Positions 18,135 through 25,929 of a stretch of DNA of 27,846 nt are shown piece after piece. The first letter of the stretch is position 1, and every line of letters begins with the position of its first letter. The translations under genes were made by a program, and so were the position numbers. The notes beneath the pieces are model-generated. The model had not been told where the DNA came from, ran no database searches, and was given only the letters and a program-made list of their open reading frames with translations. This DNA comes from a virus: IMG/VR virus record IMGVR_UViG_3300031658_000082, positions 1 through 27,846 of that record; one strand, written 5' to 3'.

Positions 18135-19055
18135 TTATTTTATAATCTTATTCTGACCTCTCATGTTCATTAAAAGTCTCCCTGGGTGTATATTACTGAT
18201 TCTAATCTTTGCGTTCCTTAGAAGTGATGATTTGTCCTTCTTAGCTCTATTTACAACATACTCTTGAACTCCCAGTTTAGAATTAAGTATAGAGTACCTG
18301 ATATACGCATAAATAAACTCCTCAAACATCTTATTTACACTAATGCTTGATTCGTCTCCGTTCTCCATACCATCCGACACGTATTCCAATACACATAATT
18401 CACCTGCCATGCTAGAGCTAAAGTTTATTACTCCAGACTTTTTATCTATCCTAAATGTAGGGTTTGAATTCGCAGTCTCAGTATTTAAACCATATCTAGC
18501 ACCTATGCTGTAATCAAAATACCAAGCACCGTCAATATTGTAACCATCTTTTCCGTTATAAGCTCCGTCACCCAAGTAAATACTTTTTTTAGTTCCTGCT
18601 ATTCTATCTGTATCTAAGAAAGAAAACTCTGGCTTTAAAACATTTCCGTCAATGTCAAAAAGTATTCTGTAGCTGTTATCCTGAAGATAAGCGTCAGAAG
18701 ATGTTGCTTGAATATTTTCTGTAAGTGGTCTCAATACGCCATCCTTATACAAAGAAATTCTTACCCAGTTAACGTAATCAGGTGGCAAAACAAATCTAAG
18801 TAAGTCAGACACATTAAGCTCTAACGCTTTTATTTCCTTAAACGCATCGTAATTCAGCTCTTGCACACCCCTTTTAGCGTGAAACAAAACCTTATACCTC
18901 TCTTCATTATTTATTAATGAATGGTTTCCTGCGTACATCAGCATGAAGTTGTTTACTATGTCCTTAAGTGTAACGTACTGATAAGAACCCCAGTTTTCAT
19001 TTTCTGGGTTTGCCCCTCCGTTCTCGTAGTATTCATATTGCGATATATATGCCAT
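18135..19055 (-). CDS. Head-tail adaptor / ring protein (T7 gp11-like position)
   Basis: A 306-aa protein with a strongly recognisable crAss-like and flavophage core: 'YVTLKDIVNNFMLMYAG' (27-43), 'RYKVLFHAKRGVQELNYDAF' (53-72), 'IKALEL', and 'LPPDYVNWVRISLYKDG' (91-107). The C-terminal part is helical and basic ('AKKDKSSLLRNAKIRIS' near 275-291). These are hallmarks of the adaptor ring that binds below the portal and joins it to the nozzle. Its ATG overlaps the stop of the upstream gene (TAATG), a translational-coupling arrangement, and its stop is one base before the nozzle gene, consistent with stoichiometric co-production of connector parts. Which ring of the connector it forms cannot be read from sequence. 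Confidence 0.8.
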   Translation of the reverse strand: MAYISQYEYYENGGANPENENWGSYQYVTLKDIVNNFMLMYAGNHSLINNEERYKVLFHAKRGVQELNYDAFKEIKALELNVSDLLRFVLPPDYVNWVRISLYKDGVLRPLTENIQATSSDAYLQDNSYRILFDIDGNVLKPEFSFLDTDRIAGTKKSIYLGDGAYNGKDGYNIDGAWYFDYSIGARYGLNTETANSNPTFRIDKKSGVINFSSSMAGELCVLEYVSDGMENGDESSISVNKMFEEFIYAYIRYSILNSKLGVQEYVVNRAKKDKSSLLRNAKIRISNIHPGRLLMNMRGQNKIIK

Positions 19056-19993
19056 TATGCTTGTGTTTGATTTTCTTTTTGTTCTTCTCCATTTGCGAAT
19101 TGTGATACGCTTGCTTCTCTTATTGAAATACCTGCATACTGCAATATCTTAGTCACCAGTGTAACCTCGTCATCCAACGGAAGCTCGAAGTCTTGATAAT
19201 CAGATTGACTTGCATCAAACGCAGGCTCACCATTTGCTAAAACAATATAAGTCCACTTTGGTTCTTTTGGATACCTAATGTACTGAGCTAATACCTGCCC
19301 ATCGTTTTTCATTTTCTTAGGAAATATTGAAGCTGCTCCTGACTCCTCTGTGTAAACAGGGAATATTTCAGATGGTGCTGTAAACGGACTACTATTAAGC
19401 ATTGTTATTTTGCTATGACCTACCCTCTCTGCTTCGTTCTGAACCGATGAGAATATAGAATAATCTCCTGGTAAAGATGTAAATATATCACCATCTAAGG
19501 ATAGAACCGTGTCGCTCACTATTGCAGTTACTTCTGCTGAGGAATAAGTGGTCGTGTTAACCACAACATCTCCAATAGCTACAGTAGCCGTAAAAGTAGC
19601 TGTTAAGTCTACTAATTGATTTGCAGAAACTGATGTGATAGTTCCGTTAACTCTAAACGTCTGGTAGGCTAATATTTTATTAATTAAATAGTAATCCTCT
19701 CCCGTTGTCGTTGCCGATGGTAAGAAAAATTTATTAGCGTTACTATATCTAAGGTAGTCTGTTTTACTAAACTCATCAATTACCTCCTCTAATCCTTTTG
19801 TAATATCCGCATAGCCTGTTCCTGAAGAGCGTTTATTTTCCTTGTTTATCTGGTAGTTATACTGATAAAAATAACTTTCAAATATATCCATCTGAGCTTG
19901 CTTTGAAAACAAGTTAAAATCTGATGGAGATAAATATCCGTAGTTATTTTTATTTAGTACAGACAGTACCGTATTTCTAACTGTGTTTATCAT
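19055..19993 (-). CDS. Conserved virion protein, probable connector component
   Basis: A 312-aa protein when read from ATG at 19993. An in-frame TTG at 20020 is rejected because a promoter -7 box (20008-20015) lies inside that extension. It opens 'MINTVRNTVLSVLNKNNYGY' (1-20), then 'LSPSDFNLFSKQAQMDIFES' (21-40) and 'GTGYADITKGLEEVID' (58-73), a helical block I recall from flavophage structural clusters. A beta module (about 114-183, with 'AIGDVVVN' and 'AEVTAIVSDT') follows. The C-terminal half contains 'KWTYIVLANGEPAFD' and ends Gln/Glu-rich. It is the first gene after the strong terminator and promoter, and is coupled to the adaptor gene by a TAATG overlap, so a connector or head-completion role is likely. 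The exact role is unknown. Confidence 0.7.
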   Translation of the reverse strand: MINTVRNTVLSVLNKNNYGYLSPSDFNLFSKQAQMDIFESYFYQYNYQINKENKRSSGTGYADITKGLEEVIDEFSKTDYLRYSNANKFFLPSATTTGEDYYLINKILAYQTFRVNGTITSVSANQLVDLTATFTATVAIGDVVVNTTTYSSAEVTAIVSDTVLSLDGDIFTSLPGDYSIFSSVQNEAERVGHSKITMLNSSPFTAPSEIFPVYTEESGAASIFPKKMKNDGQVLAQYIRYPKEPKWTYIVLANGEPAFDASQSDYQDFELPLDDEVTLVTKILQYAGISIREASVSQFANGEEQKENQTQA

Positions 19994-20007
19994 CCTTTGC
20001 TTTTTTA

Positions 20008-20015
20008 CAAAGATA
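20008..20015 (-). promoter_or_regulatory. Bacteroidota -7 box driving the connector-tail-ejection operon
   Basis: The minus strand reads TATCTTTG, a full match to TAnnTTTG, 14 bases before the ATG at 19993. It directly follows the U-tract of the terminator at 20019-20049, so it is placed to restart transcription for everything downstream. A -33 TTG is not obvious; a T-run occupies part of that position. Support is the box, its position and the start choice it implies. Confidence 0.6.
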
Positions 20016-20018
20016 AGC

Positions 20019-20049
20019 AAAAAAAAAGAGGAGCATAAAAATGCTCCTC
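20019..20049 (-). terminator. Strong rho-independent terminator
   Basis: On the minus strand a perfect 9-bp stem (GAGGAGCAT / ATGCTCCTC) closes a TTTT loop and is followed at once by nine T residues. It lies 31 bases past the stop of the 248-aa gene (20081) and separates the head genes from the connector-tail-ejection genes. Confidence 0.9.
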
Positions 20050-20080
20050 CCTCTACTGTGTATATTTTTAATTATTATTC

Positions 20081-20827
20081 TTATAATAAATTTTCAAGCA
20101 TTTTCAATGATTCTAGACCATCGTCACTTGATAAGTAAGAAGCTACCGTCTCCTTGGAATCATTTCCGTAAGGAACTGTTAGCATTCTTGTTTTATTTGA
20201 GGATGTGTTGTACCAAACCTCTGTATTATTTTTTCTGAAAGATATTAAACCTTTATCAAAAAATAACTGAACATTACCCTGTAACTGTAGATTAGGGTCT
20301 GTTAGTGTGTCTAAAAAGTATTCAGGTTCTCTTTTTGCAAAAACCAATATATCACGCCTTACTTCGGCAGTAGACATCTTTGATGTGTCTCTTCCAAATA
20401 GTACTCTGCTTATATTTTCAAGCATATTAACGTCAAGTTCTTTTGCAGCTATAAGTGCATCAATTTCTAGGTTGAGTATTTCAACATCTATTGAGGCATC
20501 TTTTTCATTGTCAATCTCTACGAACTTAACCCCATTAAGTGGGTGGTAGTGTAAAAACTCTTGAAGTACTGGATTTGTTCTTGGAACGCTTAACATTCCG
20601 TCTTCAAATACCACAGGCTGTAATATTGCATTATCATCCTGTTCATCTTCAAATGGTGTCTTTTGGTTTGATGAGTAACGAAGTACTCTGTTAGAGTTGG
20701 TGTCTTCGTCAAAATACATTAAAGGAAACTTTCTTGAGTTCCTTGTAGGCAGCATGTAAGAAAGAGGAGCTGCGTCTCTTGTTAGTTTGTAGAACTTATC
20801 TACACTTTTTGTTTTTTTCTTTGTCAT
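20081..20827 (-). CDS. Conserved head-module protein of unknown function
   Basis: A 248-aa soluble protein with a basic start (MTKKKTKSVDKFYKLTRDAA). It then has 'FPLMYFDEDTNSNRVLRYS' (34-52), 'NQKTPFEDEQDDNAIL' (54-69) and 'NPVLQEFLHYHPLNGVKF' (85-102), which I recall as a conserved core next to the capsid gene in marine Bacteroidota phages. 'VRRDILVFAKREPEYFLDTL' (156-175) is helical. No enzyme motif is seen. The gene sits between two terminators and has no visible promoter of its own, so it is probably made by readthrough from the capsid gene at lower level. It could be a minor head, head-completion or DNA-binding protein; sequence alone does not decide. Confidence 0.7.
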   Translation of the reverse strand: MTKKKTKSVDKFYKLTRDAAPLSYMLPTRNSRKFPLMYFDEDTNSNRVLRYSSNQKTPFEDEQDDNAILQPVVFEDGMLSVPRTNPVLQEFLHYHPLNGVKFVEIDNEKDASIDVEILNLEIDALIAAKELDVNMLENISRVLFGRDTSKMSTAEVRRDILVFAKREPEYFLDTLTDPNLQLQGNVQLFFDKGLISFRKNNTEVWYNTSSNKTRMLTVPYGNDSKETVASYLSSDDGLESLKMLENLL

Positions 20828-20855
20828 TTGATATAATTTTTATTTGATTTATATT

Positions 20856-20887
20856 AAAAAAAATAGAGGTCGCAATTTGCGACCCCT
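20856..20887 (-). terminator. Rho-independent terminator after the capsid gene
   Basis: On the minus strand a hairpin (GGTCGC, loop AAATT, GCGACC; up to 8 bp if the loop A/T bases pair) starts about 20 bases after the capsid stop and is followed by TCTA and eight T residues. The four-base gap before the T-run makes it weaker than the one at 20019-20049, so partial readthrough is likely. Confidence 0.75.
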
Positions 20888-20904
20888 ACCTTTAGTTTTT
20901 ATAC

Positions 20905-22317
20905 TTAGTCTTGGAATAAGAAGAAGTTGTTTGCACCTAAAGTACATACAGCTCTCTCAGACAAGAAGTTCACTTCCATAGCATCTAAATCGCTAGTCTG
21001 TGCACCACCTGCTGAACCTGTAATCCATGTCTTGTAACGTCTGTCTTCAGTTTCAGAAGCTCTGTATCTAACGTGTAAGAATGGTCTCTTAGCGTTTTTC
21101 CCCATAACTTGGTCATAAACAGATGTAGAACCTGCTGGAACTAATAGTCCGCTTACAGCTCCTGTTGCTAATCCACCTCTCATTGTTGGGTCGTTTAAGT
21201 ACTTCCAATCTGACTTGTAGAAATCGTATCCTCTTCTGAATCCTGTGAATCCTAAGTTAAGAGCCATCTCTTTGTCATTATCGAAAAGACCGTAAGATGT
21301 ACCTCCTGAACCGTAAGAGTTCTGACTAGCTAACATATCGTCAATACCGAAACCAAAGTCTCTGTCTACAAACAATACATTTTCTTCGATAGCACCCTGC
21401 TTGTCTAATCTAGATACAACACTATCCCACTCTAATAAAGAAACTGGAAAACCACCTCCCCATACGTTTCCTCTGTTTTCAACAGAATAGAAGATACCTT
21501 CAGAACCTTTAGCTGCTGCTGCGTTTACAGCATTTGTGTTAGCCATTGGTACAGCCTCAATCATTGAAGTTTCCAAGTAGTCATCGAATCTCAAACGAGT
21601 TTCGTGCTCAGACTTCAAGTACCATAAGTATCCGTTAGCTCCGTTTTCAGTAGTAACCTCAACCCATCCAATTTGAGCCATATCAGAACCTGATACTGCA
21701 TACTTATCTTTTAAGATAATTGGAGAGTTTTCAAAGATTGAACTATCAGCCTCTAAAGAACCTTGCATTCCATTTGTTCCTTTTTTGAATTCAGAACCGT
21801 AAATGAATACGCTTAAAACCTCTGCTGCTGCAAAAGCCTGTCCTGCTGCTTCATAGTAAGCTACTGTAAAAGTACTTCCTGTTGGTACTGCAGTAACGAT
21901 AGCCTTATTAGAACCTGTCGCTCCTGAAACCATTACAGTCTGTCCTACTCTGATTGCGATAGAAACATCAGCGTTAGCAACTAAAGGATTAGTTCCTGGT
22001 ACGCCTGCGTCTGCTACTGTAAATGTAGCCACGTCATCTCCTACTAATGCAGTTGTAGTTACGTTAGTGTATTTTGTGTGTAGTCTTCCTTGCTCTGACC
22101 ACTTGATAAGGTCTGAGTTAGAAGGCATTTCAGCTCCTACCATTCTTAAGAATGAAGATACTGTTCTGTTACCATATCTTTCGAATTCTTTCTCGTAAGT
22201 ATCTGGAAGATACTGATTCAAGAAATCAAAGTTGGTAATGTAGTTTGTTGCCGTAGGGACTTGTTGAGCACTTGGCTGTAAATCAAATCCTGGCGTTGCA
22301 TTTACTTGTCCTGCCAT
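20905..22317 (-). CDS. Major capsid protein (HK97-fold expected)
   Basis: A 470-aa protein placed after a scaffold-like gene and before a terminator, as phage major capsid genes usually are. The N-terminus ('TNYITNFDFLNQYLPDTYEK', 24-43, then 'EFERYGNRTVSSFLRMVGAE') is helical. Residues about 85-175 form a beta-rich insertion ('RVGQTVMVSGATGSNKAIVT', 123-142). The rest has 'GYLWYLKSEHETRLRFDDYLE' near 225-245 and a C-terminus ending 'VCTLGANNFFLFQD'. Gene order, length and Ala/Gly/Thr-rich codon-regular composition match crAss-like capsid proteins; the HK97 fold is inferred from family. An A-run leader precedes the ATG, as expected for strong translation in Bacteroidota. There is no sign of a cleaved prodomain. 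Confidence 0.82.
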   Translation of the reverse strand: MAGQVNATPGFDLQPSAQQVPTATNYITNFDFLNQYLPDTYEKEFERYGNRTVSSFLRMVGAEMPSNSDLIKWSEQGRLHTKYTNVTTTALVGDDVATFTVADAGVPGTNPLVANADVSIAIRVGQTVMVSGATGSNKAIVTAVPTGSTFTVAYYEAAGQAFAAAEVLSVFIYGSEFKKGTNGMQGSLEADSSIFENSPIILKDKYAVSGSDMAQIGWVEVTTENGANGYLWYLKSEHETRLRFDDYLETSMIEAVPMANTNAVNAAAAKGSEGIFYSVENRGNVWGGGFPVSLLEWDSVVSRLDKQGAIEENVLFVDRDFGFGIDDMLASQNSYGSGGTSYGLFDNDKEMALNLGFTGFRRGYDFYKSDWKYLNDPTMRGGLATGAVSGLLVPAGSTSVYDQVMGKNAKRPFLHVRYRASETEDRRYKTWITGSAGGAQTSDLDAMEVNFLSERAVCTLGANNFFLFQD

Positions 22318-22336
22318 TTTTTTTGTTTTTTAATGT

Positions 22337-23449
22337 TTATTTTTTACTTCTTATTTTTAAGCCTTTCCCAGCTCCTGGGTTTAAAGCTTTAAATTGAGTC
22401 CCCCCTTTAGAGTTGAAGTTAGGCGTTGAACGCTCAGACATATTCACGTTCTTAGTCTTTCGCATTACATCATCTACTGCCTCCGATTTACCTTGCTCGT
22501 AAAAGAACTTAGCAAATTTTTCAGGGTTCATCGCTACGGCTAATGACTTGTGGTATCCGACAGCGTCTTTAAGTAACCCATCATCATCCAAGAACTTCTT
22601 AATGAAATTCTGTGGAGTCTCTTGAATTGACTTTAATTCTGCTGCATCACCAGGAGAGAATGAAACCTTCTTGTTATCATCAAGGGAAAACTCAAAACCT
22701 TTGAACTCTCCTCCGAAAACTTCGTCAGTCTTCTTCATAAACCATTCAGATTTACGATTTGCTTCCTCCTCATAAGTGGTCGCCTGTTGAACATACTGCT
22801 TATACTCCTCTAAACCCCTTGCGTCTTCTTCAGAAATAGAACTCCCACTTGACTCAAGAGGAATCCTGTATTTTTCTTTTTCAGACTCAAAGTATTCTTT
22901 AGCCTTGGCAATAGTTTTCTTTTTATTTATTTTAATCTTCTTAATATCTGACTCCTCATCGTAGTCTTCATCGTAATTGTAGTCCTCCATTAAAGCATCA
23001 ATATCTTCGCTATCTAGCCCTTTCTCTGTAGCTGCCAAGTAATCCCTTAACAAATTGTCAGGGTCTTGCGAATCAATATCTCTATTTAACTTAACAAAGT
23101 CATTAATATCTCTACCTGTTTCTTGTTTGTACTTATAATAAGCAGCAACATCTTCGGGTAAATTAACTTCAGAACTTTCTTTTTCAGCAGTAATCTCTTC
23201 TAATGAAGATAACTCCCTTCCGTATTTATTCTTAATAAATGAAAGGATATCCTCCTCCCTTAATTCAGTATCTGTAACTATATTTTCTTCGGCTACATCT
23301 TCTTCTAAAGGAGCGTTAACATTTTCTGTTACACTTGTAACCTCTGGCTCACCGTTAAACTTCTCTTCGTGTTTAACTAAAAGGTCTCTTTCAATTTCTT
23401 GAGTAGACTTCTCTTCTCCTTGTACGACTTCTCTTACTTTAATTTCCAT
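22337..23449 (-). CDS. Capsid scaffold-like protein
   Basis: A 370-aa, very charged protein. The N-terminal half is Glu/Asp-rich ('TELREEDILSFIKNKYGREL' is typical; acidic cluster 'EDYNYDEDYDEESDIKK' near 158-174). A Lys-rich helix follows ('KINKKKTIAKAKEYFESEK', about 173-191), then a helical region and a basic tail (ending 'GKGLKIRSKK'). An acidic helical body with a basic C-terminus that could bind capsid subunits, and a position between portal and capsid genes, are the usual features of phage scaffolds (T7 gp9). A 19-base gap separates it from the capsid gene, so the two share the promoter at 23469-23476. No protease motif is present. Scaffold is inferred from composition and position. 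Confidence 0.72.
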   Translation of the reverse strand: MEIKVREVVQGEEKSTQEIERDLLVKHEEKFNGEPEVTSVTENVNAPLEEDVAEENIVTDTELREEDILSFIKNKYGRELSSLEEITAEKESSEVNLPEDVAAYYKYKQETGRDINDFVKLNRDIDSQDPDNLLRDYLAATEKGLDSEDIDALMEDYNYDEDYDEESDIKKIKINKKKTIAKAKEYFESEKEKYRIPLESSGSSISEEDARGLEEYKQYVQQATTYEEEANRKSEWFMKKTDEVFGGEFKGFEFSLDDNKKVSFSPGDAAELKSIQETPQNFIKKFLDDDGLLKDAVGYHKSLAVAMNPEKFAKFFYEQGKSEAVDDVMRKTKNVNMSERSTPNFNSKGGTQFKALNPGAGKGLKIRSKK

Positions 23450-23468
23450 TGTTATTTGATTTTATTTG

Positions 23469-23476
23469 CAAAGATA
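23469..23476 (-). promoter_or_regulatory. Bacteroidota -7 box before the scaffold-capsid pair
   Basis: The minus strand reads TATCTTTG (TAnnTTTG) 19 bases before the ATG at 23449, in the only sizeable gap (44 bases) between portal and scaffold genes. It is identical to the box at 20008-20015. No clear -33 TTG is seen. It would let scaffold and capsid be expressed above the level of the terminase and portal. Confidence 0.55.
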
Positions 23477-23493
23477 CATAAATTTTATTATAA

Positions 23494-25929
23494 CTATCTA
23501 GGATTGAACTCAGCGAAGTCAAAACCATCAAGGCTATCTTCGTTAGATTCAAAATTGACAGGTGGTAAATTATTTTTTCTTTGCTCGATTAATTTTGATT
23601 GTTGTGTACTCTGCTGGCTTATTCTTTTGGATTTAGCATCCTCCTTCATAACCTCTTTATCTTTTACAGCATTAACCTCCACTCCCTTAAGCTGCATCTG
23701 TAAAGAAAATTCTTTATCCATTAGCTCTACTTTTAATTGAGCCTCTCTCTCCATCTTTATCATCAACCCATCTATCTCAGATTGATTAATCTGCATCTTA
23801 GATTGAGTCTCAGCCTGTATCTTCTGCATAGCTGTTTGAGCAGCAAGTTGTTGCGATTGCTGTTGCTGTTGTGCTTGCATAGCCTGATTCTGCATAGCCA
23901 TCTTTTCTTCTCTCTCTTGCTTATTAATACGCTTCATTTTTAGAAGCTGATTAGCTAACTTAAGATTCTTTATCTCTCTAATATCAATAGCATCTTCAAG
24001 GTTGATGTCTGCTTTAGATAAAGCAATTTGTATATTCTGCTCAAGCATTGCTTTTTGCTCTTCGTCTGGAGCTATTTCAATAAAAATACCAAAGTCATAA
24101 ATATATAAATCTGAAATCTCATTTAATATTCCTACATTGTACTTCCCTATCTTATTTATAAAGTCCTCCTTAAAATCAGAATACTGTAATATATCTGCAA
24201 CCCTATACGATATACCTTCAGATAGTGCTCTATAAATATAAAGACTTCCATCTAATATATGCCTAGTAGCAGTGTTAGAGTTTAATGCTGCTAACTTCTG
24301 AACGCCTACTAAAGCATTTGAGTCAGGTGTTGAACCATCTCTAGCTTCATTAAGACCAGTTACAGAACGAATCATGTTTAAGTAATGATTATAGTTACCT
24401 ATAAGCATCTGCATCTTGCTTGCACCAGAATTAGATGTAAGTTGCTGAATTGGAACTCTTGCGTTGTTAAATTCTCCATCTTGAGTATACGACCTACCAA
24501 TAACAGAACCTGTTTGGAAGTATAACTTTAAAGCATCCTCTGGATTGTATGCAGCACCTGTCCCCAGGTCTACCTCGTTTAACCCATCTGCATCAATAAA
24601 GACACCATCAGGGACAACCTTAGCAATTACCTGCTGTATTTTTAAATGAGTAATTTGTATTAAATCTGCAAAAGGAATCATCCTTCTAACTAAAGACTCA
24701 ATGTTACCCTTGTACATTCTTGGAGCACAAGCCACGTAGTTAGGAATAGCGTGCTGAGATGAAGACTTTGGTCTCACCATATTTTCAGCCATTTCCCACT
24801 TAAGAATGATATTTGTCCCCATAACCATAACGCCATCATACCAAACGTCAATAGTTTTTGAAACTTTTTCAAACTTAGCTTCTTCCATCATTTCATCAGG
24901 AGGATTAAACCCATCATCCTTTTCTATCATTTTTATGTTTCCGTTATCAGAAACCTTCTTCTTGTATACTATATTTTTAGTGGTCTTGTAGTTGAAGTAA
25001 AGAAGAGTAGCCGTGTCTTGACTAAAGATATCATTGTCATAATTCTGAGCCACGTTATAGTAATCGTACCAACTCTGACCACTTTTAGATATAGTCTCTA
25101 ACTGTTCGTTAGTTATCGTAGGGTCAATCTTTCTTATCTCATTAACGTGAACAGATTTAATCTCTCCCCAATAAAAACAATCCTTAAAGTGAGGGTCTTC
25201 TGTGTAACTATAAACCACATTTGCTGGGTCTACGTACTTAATCTCTACTCCTGAACCTGGTAAAAACTCGTGCTTTGCAATAGACACTCCTAATACGGTT
25301 AAATCGTAATCAAGCCTCTTTCTTAAGTCAATGTATTTGTTTTCCTCTAGTATAGTGTTAATAGCCTCTTCCTCTGCTATTTCAATAGCAGGCTTAAAAT
25401 TAAGCTGCATATAAAGAGATAGTTCTTCGTCTGTCTTAGGCAAAGTTTCTGGGTCTACAACAAAAGGATTAGCTCCAGTCTTCTCCTGAATAATATCAAG
25501 AATAGGCTTTGCAATCATTTGCTTTTCAAGAGTCTTCTGATACTTGTTCCTGTTAGATTGAGATAGTGCGTCCTGAGAGTAAGCCTTAACTTTAAATAAT
25601 CTGTCAGACATTCCGTTAACAACAATATCTACAAACTTAGGTAGTATTGGAACTGGTGTCCAGTCAAGGTTTAAGTAAGATAAGTCTCCATCAACCGAAA
25701 TCTCGTTCTTGTACTTACCCACAGACTGTTCCCCTCTAGCGTATAACCTTAACCTATTAAATTCTCTTGATTGCTCATAGAATCTACAGTTATTACTATC
25801 TTTTTTAAACCACTCATACTGAATAGCTTGACCAATCTGCAAACCAAATTCTTCTGTTTTTTTCTCTGCATCAGATGCAAATTGATTAGGAAAACTTGTT
25901 GACTTTATATTTACGTTTATTTCTTTCAT
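23494..25929 (-). CDS. Portal protein
   Basis: An 811-aa crAss-like portal: the dodecameric gate for DNA at one capsid vertex. Recognisable parts are 'LNLDWTPVPILPKFVDIVVN' (86-105) followed by 'GMSDRLF', 'CFYWGEIKSVH', and 'LNEARDGSTPDSNALVGVQK' in the core, which I recall from this portal group. The last 130 residues form a Gln/Lys/Glu-rich coiled coil with a CAA/CAG-encoded run (QAQQQQQSQQLAAQT, DNA about 23841-23880), and the C-terminus is 'FESNEDSLDGFDFAEFNPR'. Its ATG overlaps the terminase stop (ATGA), so the two are translationally coupled. The stop is TAG, an indication that TAG is not recoded in late genes. The length is usual for the group. Confidence 0.88.
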   Translation of the reverse strand: MKEINVNIKSTSFPNQFASDAEKKTEEFGLQIGQAIQYEWFKKDSNNCRFYEQSREFNRLRLYARGEQSVGKYKNEISVDGDLSYLNLDWTPVPILPKFVDIVVNGMSDRLFKVKAYSQDALSQSNRNKYQKTLEKQMIAKPILDIIQEKTGANPFVVDPETLPKTDEELSLYMQLNFKPAIEIAEEEAINTILEENKYIDLRKRLDYDLTVLGVSIAKHEFLPGSGVEIKYVDPANVVYSYTEDPHFKDCFYWGEIKSVHVNEIRKIDPTITNEQLETISKSGQSWYDYYNVAQNYDNDIFSQDTATLLYFNYKTTKNIVYKKKVSDNGNIKMIEKDDGFNPPDEMMEEAKFEKVSKTIDVWYDGVMVMGTNIILKWEMAENMVRPKSSSQHAIPNYVACAPRMYKGNIESLVRRMIPFADLIQITHLKIQQVIAKVVPDGVFIDADGLNEVDLGTGAAYNPEDALKLYFQTGSVIGRSYTQDGEFNNARVPIQQLTSNSGASKMQMLIGNYNHYLNMIRSVTGLNEARDGSTPDSNALVGVQKLAALNSNTATRHILDGSLYIYRALSEGISYRVADILQYSDFKEDFINKIGKYNVGILNEISDLYIYDFGIFIEIAPDEEQKAMLEQNIQIALSKADINLEDAIDIREIKNLKLANQLLKMKRINKQEREEKMAMQNQAMQAQQQQQSQQLAAQTAMQKIQAETQSKMQINQSEIDGLMIKMEREAQLKVELMDKEFSLQMQLKGVEVNAVKDKEVMKEDAKSKRISQQSTQQSKLIEQRKNNLPPVNFESNEDSLDGFDFAEFNPR

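Noticed and set aside
19994-20020. Upstream TTG start extending the connector protein by nine residues
   Set aside because: The extension contains the -7 promoter box and abuts the terminator T-tract, while ATG at 19993 starts the conserved sequence.
490-23496. Stop-codon reassignment as seen in some crAss-like phages
   Set aside because: TAG ends the portal (23494-23496) and the microprotein (490-492), TGA ends the terminase and TAA ends most others, and long frames are intact under the standard code.
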